Shown: piece after piece, positions 1-7,750 of the stretch
Layout: each line of letters begins with the position of its first letter
Position numbering within the stretch: position 1 is the first letter of the stretch
Assembly (NCBI RefSeq): GCF_045290345.1
Contig: NZ_CP155447.1
Location: 10,710,124 to 10,774,123, forward strand
Direction: 5' to 3'
DNA from: Singulisphaera sp045290345
GTDB lineage: Bacteria; Planctomycetota; Planctomycetia; Isosphaerales; Isosphaeraceae
Length of the DNA stretch: 64,000 bases
Program-made: the position numbers and the translations under genes
The notes under the pieces: generated by a model
The model's database searches: none
Told to the model about the DNA's origin: nothing
The model's input: the letters and a program-made list of their open reading frames with translations, nothing else

Positions 1-1047
1 CAGACCCAGCGTCTGGAGCGGAAGTACACGGTGATGCGGCCGGTCTACCAGACGTCGACCGTGCAGCGCCGTTACACGGTCTGCAAGCCGGTCTACCAGA
101 CCACCAACACCCAACGCCGGTACACCGTCAGCCGCCCGGTCTACCAGACCACCAACACCCAGCGCCGTTACACGGTAATGCGGCCGGTCATGCAGACGAG
201 CATGGTTTCGCAAAACTACACGGTCTGCAAGCCCGTCACCACGGTTCGTCAGGTCGTGGAAGAGTGCGGCTACTACGAGCGGCAGATGGTCGAAGTTCCC
301 GGCCCGGTCGTCGAGCAGCCCGTCTTGGCCCCGGTGGACCCCTGCGCCCCCAAGACCGGCAAGTTGTTCGGCTTCCTCCATCACAAGAAGCGACGAGCCT
401 ACGCCACCGTCGCCACGGTGGCCGTCCAGTGCCCCCCTCGCACCGTCTGCCAGTCGGTCTTCGTCTCCCGCCCGGTGGTTCGCAACGTCAGCGAGACGAG
501 CTATGTCGCCGAGACGGTGACCCGCCAGGTCCCGGTTCAGACTTGCACGATGGTGGCGGAAGAGCGCGTTGAGAACGTCCCCGTCACCACCTGCCAGATG
601 GTGTCCGAGGAGAAGGTTGAGAACATCCCCGTCACCACCTGCCAGTTGGTATCCGAGGAGCGGGTCGAGAACGTCCCCGTCACCACCTGCCAGATGGTCG
701 CCGAAGAACGGGTGCAGCCCTACGAGGTTCGCACCTGCACGATGGTCAACGAGGAGCGAGTCGAGAACATCCCCGTCACCACCTGCCAGATGGTGTCCGA
801 GGAGCGGGTCGAGAACATCCCCGTCACCACCTGCCAGATGGTCGCCGAAGAACGCACCGAGATGGTCCCCGTCACCACCTGCCGGATGGTTGCCGAGACC
901 GCCGCGCGACAGGTCCCCATCTGCGTTCCCGAGCAGGTCCCCGTCACGGTGAATCGCTGCGTCGCCCGCCAAGTGGCCCGCCAGATTCCCGTTCAGACTT
1001 GCACCTATGTGCCTGTCGCTGTCCCCGCCTGCCTCACCTGCCCCTGA
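1..1047 (+). CDS. YTV-repeat protein, 5' end outside window
   Basis: The reading frame is open from the first base of the window, so the true start lies upstream and at least 348 residues are visible. The N-terminal part repeats a block of about 16 residues of the form RPVYQT-(S/T)-x-x-QRRYTV. This is the hallmark of the planctomycete YTV family (Pfam YTV). The C-terminal two thirds repeats a block of about 16 residues built on ENVPVTTCQMV-(A/S)-EERV, with one regularly spaced cysteine per unit. Between the two lies a short Pro/Lys linker (GKLFGFLHHKK). The regular cysteines suggest a disulfide-linked extracellular or wall-associated fibre, which is inference. No signal peptide can be judged because the start is missing. 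The gene ends about 50 bases before a strong terminator hairpin. Confidence 0.8.
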   Translation, partial: QTQRLERKYTVMRPVYQTSTVQRRYTVCKPVYQTTNTQRRYTVSRPVYQTTNTQRRYTVMRPVMQTSMVSQNYTVCKPVTTVRQVVEECGYYERQMVEVPGPVVEQPVLAPVDPCAPKTGKLFGFLHHKKRRAYATVATVAVQCPPRTVCQSVFVSRPVVRNVSETSYVAETVTRQVPVQTCTMVAEERVENVPVTTCQMVSEEKVENIPVTTCQLVSEERVENVPVTTCQMVAEERVQPYEVRTCTMVNEERVENIPVTTCQMVSEERVENIPVTTCQMVAEERTEMVPVTTCRMVAETAARQVPICVPEQVPVTVNRCVARQVARQIPVQTCTYVPVAVPACLTCP

Positions 1048-1093
1048 CCTCTGACGCCGTTGAGTTCGGGCTTCCCAACCGACTGCATCGACG

Positions 1094-1140
1094 TAAAACG
1101 ACGGCGGCCCTCATTGAGGGTCGCCGCCGTTTTCGTTTTA
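1094..1140. terminator. Bidirectional intrinsic terminator
   Basis: A long GC-rich stem (ACGGCGGCCCTCA pairing with TGAGGGTCGCCGCCGT, one bulge) is flanked by AAAA on the left and TTTTCGTTTTA on the right. It lies between the plus-strand YTV gene and the converging minus-strand DUF362 gene, so it can serve both. Confidence 0.85.
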
Positions 1141-1168
1141 GCCCATGCTCACGACCACGATCCTACGA

Positions 1169-2381
1169 TCACCCCACGTCGATAATCCGATGGTCGATCG
1201 AGCGTCGGCGCCCTTGCGGGGAGTTGAAGTCGAACCGGCCAAGGCCGAGGTTGCCCGCCAACGCGATGTGCTGCGGCTGACGGATGTCGAAGCCCTCGGT
1301 GCCGAGCGGGTCGAGGGCCGCCTTGCCGGTGCCGGCGACGGGAGGAAGCTTCTCCTCTTTCCGACGGGCGTCGATGATTCGCCACTCGACGTGATCGAGG
1401 GCAACCGGGTCGGTTGCGAGCAAGAGTGCGTTGTACTCCCAGACAAACTGCGGGTCGCGTCCGAACGGCCCCTTCTGGAAGACCCCCTTGATGCCGTCGA
1501 GAATCTGGAGCACGCACTTCTTGCGGAGGATCGGATGGCTGACCACTTGCGGAATGAACTGATTACACGCGTTGGTGTCGGGCGTACTGTGCGAGCGCGA
1601 CGTTGTTGACCAGGCCGTGGCTCATGTTTTTGAGGGCGCCGGTCACTCCCGCTGAACCGTGGTCCTTGAGTACAGGGAGCAGGACGAGCTTGTTGACCCG
1701 CTTGGTGACAAGAAGGCCCAGGTGAGACCGCAGCGTGCGATCGTCCTTCGGGTCGCTCCCCCGACTGACCAACTGCATCGTCATATATTCATCGGGGTCG
1801 TAGCCGGCGACCGGGTCATCACCGGGCCAGCTCAGTTGGAGCTGGCTCGGGTCGTTTTCCGGGGTCAGCCCCCCCCAGCGGACGCCATCGGGGACATCCT
1901 TGTGCATTCCGGCGGCCATGAACTCCTGCCGGTACCGCTCGAACACGAACATGTCCCGGGTCTTGACCCCGGCCGCTTTCAGGCCTTCGATGACCTCGAG
2001 CATCAGCTCACTTGAGGTATTGGCAAGCGGGGTGCCGACCGGATTCATCTTGATGCCAACGACGTCCCCCGGTTCGAAGAACGAGCGCCAGGCCTCGACG
2101 TCGTCATCGGCGCCCGTCAGTTCTTTCATGCCTCGGGCGAGGGTCGTCTTGATTGCATCCCGGTTCTTGACGCCATCCTTGATCATCGCGGGATTGCGGG
2201 CCTCAATGACCCGGCCGGGGTAGGGGCCCGGTAGTCCCAACTTCCCTGGTACCCCATCAGGATCCTGGGCCGCCTTCGGTTCAGCCGCCGAAACGTTCAG
2301 GCCAATCAGGGTGGGCAGTGCCGCGGCACTCGCCAGAAATTGGCGGCGGCCCAGGCCACCGCAAGGATAAGGCTTACGCAT
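1169..2381 (-). pseudogene. Tat-exported DUF362 family protein, split by a frameshift
   Basis: The N-terminal half (2381 down to about 1595) starts with a twin-arginine signal (RRQFLASAAA at residues 12-21) and runs through VGIKMNP and GVTGALKNMSHGLVNN, which are DUF362-like stretches. The frame then hits a stop at 1563. The next frame continues the same protein without a break: RSHSTPDTNACNQF, then VVSHPILRKKCVLQILDG, ending IIDVG. Restoring two bases in the GCGC run near 1595 would rejoin the halves to about 405 residues. DUF362 proteins are often iron-sulfur associated and of uncertain function. Apart from the single frame break the gene looks intact, so a base-calling error is as likely as true inactivation. 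Confidence 0.8.
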
Positions 2382-2554
2382 GAGTCGGATTACTCCTCCC
2401 TAATGCAGCCGGTCGATGGAGCTTTGAACCATCCTTAACTGTGAGTGTATCGACCGAAATGACAATGCAAAACGACGATCAAGGCCGAAGAATCCGCATT
2501 TTCCGCAGAATCCCCGCTCTCCAGACCTTGCCGAACCTCAATGCAGCGTCACAA

Positions 2555-3328
2555 TCAACCGGTTCCGGAACGTCGCTCTCGCCGACGATCAGGCTGCGGC
2601 TTCTCCTTGAGGTTGAGGCGAACGGAGAGCGTTGAGATCGGGCCGAAGTCGAGGAGTTCCCCCCCCGCGCCCGCGATACAGCGAAGGGGTTCGACGGGCC
2701 GCGACGATTCAGGGAACCCCGCCACGACGTTCCATCCCGCCGCGTTGGGCGAAAAGGCAGGCAAAATCATGGTTCGCAGGCCGACGAGAAAGCAGGGGGC
2801 CGCCACCCCACCCGCTCGTAGAACGGGGTGGATGTGCCCTGAGATCGAGCGCAGGGCGTCGATCGGGCGGTGACCATGGCCGATCGTCCAGCCGGCCACT
2901 TCCCGCGTTTGCGGCGTACCGGCGGGCGGACGTGGGTCGTGGTTGCCCGGCACGAGGACCAGGCTCACCGATCTCGCGTCTAGCCATCGGTTCAGACCGC
3001 GGAGATCCTCCATGGTTCGACGACACGGGTGCGGCGATTCGACAAGGTCGCCGGCCACGATGAGCTGGTCGATCGGCCAACGGTCGAGGAGAGTTGCGAG
3101 CTTCGCCAGAGTCTCGGCGAGCGAGTGGGCGGGCAGGCAGTCGCCCCCGGAGGCGCGAGCCCATTCATAACCGAGATGGACGTCGGCAATGATCGCGGTT
3201 CGCTCTGCGAGGTGAACGGCCGCCCCCTCGGGCGCGAGGATCCAACCGTCCGGTCCGGCGAAGCCAGGCGAGGCAGGGGTAAGGTCAGACCGGATGACGC
3301 CCTCCAATCTCCTCACTGAGCCGGGCAT
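2555..3328 (-). CDS. pdeM: Ligase-associated metallophosphoesterase PdeM
   Basis: This is a calcineurin-like phosphoesterase of 257 residues. The metal-binding motifs appear in order: ADVHLG (D-x-H), AGDLVES (GD), VPGNHD and ISGHIHPV (GHxH). The family is known as the PdeM-type nuclease/phosphodiesterase that travels with an Lhr-like DEXH helicase, a DNA ligase and a beta-lactamase-fold exonuclease in a DNA repair module. The start codon lies inside the 3' end of the helicase gene, a 44-base overlap, so the pair is almost certainly co-translated. The C-terminal 20 residues are arginine-rich (RRRERRSGTG). No ligase or exonuclease gene follows: the next gene downstream is the DUF362 gene. Confidence 0.85.
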   Translation of the reverse strand: MPGSVRRLEGVIRSDLTPASPGFAGPDGWILAPEGAAVHLAERTAIIADVHLGYEWARASGGDCLPAHSLAETLAKLATLLDRWPIDQLIVAGDLVESPHPCRRTMEDLRGLNRWLDARSVSLVLVPGNHDPRPPAGTPQTREVAGWTIGHGHRPIDALRSISGHIHPVLRAGGVAAPCFLVGLRTMILPAFSPNAAGWNVVAGFPESSRPVEPLRCIAGAGGELLDFGPISTLSVRLNLKEKPQPDRRRERRSGTG

Positions 3329-5876
3329 GGAGCCGACGAAGCGCCTCGGCGGGCGATTCGAAGTGCAAGGGCTCCGGCTCGCTCGGATCGACCCAGGCGG
3401 CGGCGAACGGGGACAACCCCGCGAGCGATCGGAACCGGACCTCGGGCCGCTCGGCCAGCCAGGCCAGGGCCCGGGGAACGTCGAGCAGGTCCTCGAGGAT
3501 TTCGCGACGCGTCTCGCGGAGCAGGGGATGATCGGGGCAAAGCGCCTTCACCATCGGATAGAGGCGGTTGCTCACCCAGAGCAGTCCTCCCACGCGGCGG
3601 CGGCCCCCTTCGGGATTGCGCAACACCATCAGAGCCGTCGCGGCGACATGCCGGAACCGTCGGGCGGGCAACTCACCGCGGTCGAGTCCTTCCATCACGT
3701 CTTCGGCAAACCCGTCAGACGTCAGGAGCGTCGTGATCTCAGACGCCAGCAACCGCGCTTCGTCCGGCAGTCGGATCGCCCAGCCCAGGTCGGCGGCAAT
3801 CAAGGAGACGTCGCGACCGAACCTTCGCCCAAGCCGAGCGGCCGTGGCACGACCGAGCGCTTCACAGGCCGACCGGTTCAAGGGCGCATGGAAAGTGTAG
3901 GTCAGCCCATCGTCGCGGGGCGACTCCTCGACGAGCAACGTGCCGGGGGGCGGAATCTCGCTCAGTTGTTCCTGCGCCTCGAACAGGGCGACGAGCAGCC
4001 CGGCCGCGCGAGGATCGAGCCCGTGGGCCTCGCCAAGCCAACCACGGAGCGCCGAGGGACCGTCGGCAAGCATCGCGGCGGCCTGCTCACGGAACTCGAC
4101 CAGGGCGAGTGCCAGCTCGGCCGAAAGCGATTGCCGATCGCTCGACCAGCGGGGCAAGCTCGGTTCCCCTCCCGCCGCCTTGGCGTGGACGATGAGTCCC
4201 TCGAGTCGGCGAAACTCCAGGGAACGGCCGTCGAGGATGAACTTGTCGCCAACTTGGAGTCGCTCGGCATAGGCGCCTTCCAGGGTGCCGACCTCGACTC
4301 CCCCTTCGAGCACACGGACCGACTCTTCCGACGTGATCGTGCCGACGTTACTCCGGAACCAGCGTGCCACTCGACGGCTCCGCAGGCCGAACAGGCCACG
4401 CCTCCTCCAGAGTCGAGGGGCAGTCCAGCGCGGGGAAGGGCCAGTTTCTGACTCCGTCGCTCCCGCGGGCGCGGCGAGCTCTCCGGCCAGGAAGTCGAGG
4501 CAGAGATCGAAGTCGGCCCGTGCGAGTTCGGCCATCGGCCCTGCTTTGCGGATCAGATCGAACGCTACGTCGGTCGCCCACTCTTCGCCACAAGCCATGC
4601 CAATCAACTGCTGACAGACCACATCGAGCGGAGCAGCGATCGAGCGGAGCGGTTCGACTCGCCCCAGGCGCGCCTCCTCGGCCGTGACCACGCCACCGGC
4701 CAGCTCGGCGGGAGTCGCCGCCAGCAAGAGCCCTCGCGAAGCGACCCCCAGCCGGTGCCCCGAGCGGCCGACCCGCTGAAGGCAGCGGGAGACTCCCCCG
4801 GGCAGTCCGACCTGGACGGTCAGGTCGGCCGAGCCAATATCCACGCCCAGCTCAAGGCTCGTGCTCGTCACCACCGCCCGGAGCTCACCCGCCTTCAACG
4901 CCGCTTCGACCTGGCGCCTGCGGTCGGCATCGAGCGCCGAATGATGGGCGGCGACCGCTTCGGTCCCCCCTTGGATCGTCCGACGCAGGTCATGGGTGAT
5001 CTTCTCAGTCAGCGCTCGGGTGTTGGCGAAAACGACCGTGGTCCGATTCCCGCCCACGGCCCGTTCAAGCCTGCGGAGCAGTCGGCGATAGGTCAGCCCG
5101 CGATGTGGCGCCTCGTCAGGTTTCAGAAGCGATTCGACCTCCAGGATCATCGGAGGAGCGTCTTCGGGAAGCGGAGCCTCAATGATCCGGCAAGGCCGCG
5201 AGGGACCAACCAGGAAACGCGCCACGGGTTCGGCCGGCCGGCAAGTGGCGGAGAGACCAATCCGGCAAGGATCGGCCGCCGCCTTGGCCGCGACCCGCTC
5301 GAGAGAAACGGCCAGATCAACCCCACGTTTGGTGGGAACCAAGGCATGAACTTCATCCACGATGAGGTGGCGAACCCCACGCCAATGGTCGTGCCAGGCC
5401 TCCTGGCTCAGTAAGAGCGAAAGGCTCTCGGGCGTCGTGATCAACAAGTGGGGTGGTTTGTCACGCAACTTCCGGCGCTGGTAGGCCGACGTATCCCCCG
5501 TCCGAACCCCGATTTCCACCGGGCACTTGGCCAAGCCGAGCGAGCGTTGAATCGCTTGCAGCGGTTCCGCGAGGTTCCGCTCGATGTCGTATCCGAGACT
5601 CCGCAATGGCGAGACATAAACACAGCGCAAACCATCGGAAAGCGTTCCCGAGGCCAGTTCACGGAAGAGTTGGTCGACGATCGCCAGGAAGGCGGCCAGC
5701 GTCTTCCCGGTTCCCGTGGGAGAAATCAGGAGGAGGTGCTCACCCGCGGCGATCGGCGGCCAGGCCAGAGCCTGCGCCGGGGTGGGACCACCGGGAAAGG
5801 TGTGAGTAAACCAAGCGCGGACCGGCCCTGTCAGCGTGGCATGCCCATCCGAACTGTCCTGATCCTGGGTGTGCAT
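3285..5876 (-). CDS. Lhr-like ligase-associated DEXH-box helicase
   Basis: This is an 863-residue superfamily 2 helicase. Walker A is SPTGTGKT at residues 52-59, motif Ib includes TTPESL, motif II is DEVH at 174-177, motif III is LSAT near 208, and motif VI is QRVGRSGHR. The long C-terminal region fits the Lhr core (winged helix and an Lhr-specific beta/alpha domain). Length and pairing with pdeM fit the ligase-associated helicase class rather than the longer classical Lhr. It should unwind DNA or RNA:DNA duplexes during repair. It overlaps the start of pdeM. The upstream region holds a dispersed repeat rather than another repair gene. Confidence 0.9.
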   Translation of the reverse strand: MHTQDQDSSDGHATLTGPVRAWFTHTFPGGPTPAQALAWPPIAAGEHLLLISPTGTGKTLAAFLAIVDQLFRELASGTLSDGLRCVYVSPLRSLGYDIERNLAEPLQAIQRSLGLAKCPVEIGVRTGDTSAYQRRKLRDKPPHLLITTPESLSLLLSQEAWHDHWRGVRHLIVDEVHALVPTKRGVDLAVSLERVAAKAAADPCRIGLSATCRPAEPVARFLVGPSRPCRIIEAPLPEDAPPMILEVESLLKPDEAPHRGLTYRRLLRRLERAVGGNRTTVVFANTRALTEKITHDLRRTIQGGTEAVAAHHSALDADRRRQVEAALKAGELRAVVTSTSLELGVDIGSADLTVQVGLPGGVSRCLQRVGRSGHRLGVASRGLLLAATPAELAGGVVTAEEARLGRVEPLRSIAAPLDVVCQQLIGMACGEEWATDVAFDLIRKAGPMAELARADFDLCLDFLAGELAAPAGATESETGPSPRWTAPRLWRRRGLFGLRSRRVARWFRSNVGTITSEESVRVLEGGVEVGTLEGAYAERLQVGDKFILDGRSLEFRRLEGLIVHAKAAGGEPSLPRWSSDRQSLSAELALALVEFREQAAAMLADGPSALRGWLGEAHGLDPRAAGLLVALFEAQEQLSEIPPPGTLLVEESPRDDGLTYTFHAPLNRSACEALGRATAARLGRRFGRDVSLIAADLGWAIRLPDEARLLASEITTLLTSDGFAEDVMEGLDRGELPARRFRHVAATALMVLRNPEGGRRRVGGLLWVSNRLYPMVKALCPDHPLLRETRREILEDLLDVPRALAWLAERPEVRFRSLAGLSPFAAAWVDPSEPEPLHFESPAEALRRLHARLSEEIGGRHPV

Positions 5877-6003
5877 CCAAGCGGAACCGAGGCGATTCCG
5901 AAGTGGTCGCCCCGCATTCTCCTCCTAAATTCTGGGGGCCTTTCTCTCCAGGCCGATTGGAACCGGGAACCGAGCGGACATCTTACCAGACCCAAGAAAG
6001 AAA

Positions 6004-6218
6004 CAACGATCCGCAACAGTGCTAAAGCAGCGATGATTCTTGCGGTTTCCGCCACGGTTTGTTTGCAGTGGCACGGCCGGCCCGGCCGTAATTCCCTCCG
6101 GATCGGCGCGGATCTGAGAAATGGCCCTGAGCCCAGGGGGATACGGCCGGGCCGGCCGTGCTACTGATACAACCGGCCTGGAAATCCAGCGAGATACGCG
6201 CCCAGTCGCGGATCGATG
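6004..6218 (-). repeat. MITE-1 family dispersed repeat, copy 1
   Basis: This 215-base block is nearly the whole gap between the helicase start and the egtB stop. Its ends form an imperfect inverted repeat (consensus CAACGATCCGCGAC). Inside are two GC palindromes based on ACGGCCGGGCCGGCCGT, at about 6070-6090 and 6141-6161. Read on the minus strand it aligns along its length with 25991-26401 and 43346-43531. It carries the uninterrupted site GGCGGAAACCGCAAG that is split by an insertion in the 26-kb copy. Confidence 0.8.
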
Positions 6219-6255
6219 GAAAGCAACAGAGGGAGTTCAACACGCTCCGCTCGCT

Positions 6256-7587
6256 TCAGGAATCATTGGCCAGACGAATTCCCGAGAACTGCCAGCGGGC
6301 ATCGGGGGGGAAGAAGTTGCGGTAGGTGCTCCGGATGTGCGAGCGAGGCGTCGCACAGGAACCGCCGCGCAACACCATTTGATTGCACATAAACTTACCA
6401 TTGTACTCGCCCAGCGCACCGGGGGCAGGGCGATATCCGGGGTAGGGGCTGTACGGGCTCCGCGTCCACTCCCAGACATCCCCGAACAGTTGGTGGAGCC
6501 CCGCTTCAGTGCGGTCCCTTGCGAGAGGCTGAGGATGAAAGTGCTCCTCTTCGAGCAAGTTCCCCCGAACCTCGGCCCCCTCGGCCGCGACTTCCCACTC
6601 AGCCTCGCTCGGTAGTCGCGCGACTGCCCAGCGGGCAAAGGCATCAGCCTCGTAGTAGCTTACGTGGCAAACCGGCTCGTTCGGCTCGAGGTCGCGAAGT
6701 CCGGCCAGGGTCATGATCCGCCATTGCTGATCCTCGGCCCGTTCCCAGTAGAGTGGAGCCGTCCAACCGTGGCTCTGCCGCGCGTTCCATCCGTCGGAGA
6801 GCCAGAAGCGGGGTTGATCGTATCCGCCGTCATCGACGAAGACGCGAAACTCCTCGTTCGTGACCAGTCGGTCGGCCAACTGGAAGGACTGAACGAAGAC
6901 CGAGTGCCGCGGCATCTCGTTATCAAACGCGAACCCATTGTCTTCGTGGCCAATCTGCCTCAGCCCCTCCTCAAACCGTTGCCAGCGCAGGGGAGAAGCC
7001 TCGGCTCCTCCGACCAACCGAGCCTCACGGTAGACAGGCCGAAGCGGGTTGCGGCTGAACAGGTATTTCAGGTCCGTCAGGATCAACTCCTGATGTTGCT
7101 GCTCGTGGTTCAACCCGAGCACGATCGTCGCCCCGAGACGTCGCAAGAGGGGCTCGTCGGCCCGTTCCAGGAGTGTCCTCATCCGCTCATCGACGGCCGC
7201 GCGATAGCGGTAGACCTCCGCGACCGTCGGCCGGGAAAGCAGACCGCGTTCGGCGCGGGGCGTTCGTTCGCCAATCGCATTATAATAAGAATTAAATAGA
7301 TAAGCATATTTTTCCGAAACAACTTCATCGGCGGATGCCGCTTTGAGCACAAACGTCTCGAAAAACCAACTTGTATGGGCCAGGTGCCATTTCGCCGGGC
7401 TGGCGTCTGGCATCGACTGAACCACATAGTCTTCGGTTTCCAGGGGTGCACAGAGGGAAGAGGTACGGCGGCGAACTTCGTCATACCGCATCGCAAGTCG
7501 ATTGGCGGTCATGCCGTCCTGATCCGCGTCGAGGAGGGCCGGCTTGGACCCGTTGGGCGTCATCTCGAAGGCCGCCTTCGTTTCCAT
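6256..7587 (-). CDS. egtB: Ergothioneine biosynthesis sulfoxide synthase EgtB
   Basis: Oxygen-dependent non-heme iron enzyme that joins hercynine to a thiol donor in ergothioneine synthesis. The N-terminal DinB-like domain carries the iron ligands HLAH (residues 68-71) and HEQQHQE (161-167). The C-terminal half is a formylglycine-generating-enzyme-type fold, with RLPSEAEWE, DVWEWT and a closing LRGGSCATP...FSGIRLAND. The ATG at 7587 gives 443 residues, close to the usual family length. An upstream GTG at 7704 would add 39 residues with no domain. No egtD methyltransferase is adjacent, so hercynine must be supplied from elsewhere in the genome. The call is firm for the family, less so for the exact thiol donor. 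Confidence 0.88.
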   Translation of the reverse strand: METKAAFEMTPNGSKPALLDADQDGMTANRLAMRYDEVRRRTSSLCAPLETEDYVVQSMPDASPAKWHLAHTSWFFETFVLKAASADEVVSEKYAYLFNSYYNAIGERTPRAERGLLSRPTVAEVYRYRAAVDERMRTLLERADEPLLRRLGATIVLGLNHEQQHQELILTDLKYLFSRNPLRPVYREARLVGGAEASPLRWQRFEEGLRQIGHEDNGFAFDNEMPRHSVFVQSFQLADRLVTNEEFRVFVDDGGYDQPRFWLSDGWNARQSHGWTAPLYWERAEDQQWRIMTLAGLRDLEPNEPVCHVSYYEADAFARWAVARLPSEAEWEVAAEGAEVRGNLLEEEHFHPQPLARDRTEAGLHQLFGDVWEWTRSPYSPYPGYRPAPGALGEYNGKFMCNQMVLRGGSCATPRSHIRSTYRNFFPPDARWQFSGIRLANDS

Positions 7588-7750
7588 GGGGTGTAATCCG
7601 GGAGTGAGGATCAGTCGGCTCCGGCGGAGTTGCGGAACCGACCGATCGCGACTCAACATGGTAGACGGAGAGGGACGAGAGGCAAGGATTTTCAAGCCGG
7701 CCACCGCGGGTGGCTCGGATCGGTCGGTTCAAAATTGCGAAGCATCAGGG

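Noticed and set aside
3294..4451. Plus-strand ORF of 385 codons opposite the helicase gene
   Set aside because: Shadow of the helicase, with no motif of its own.
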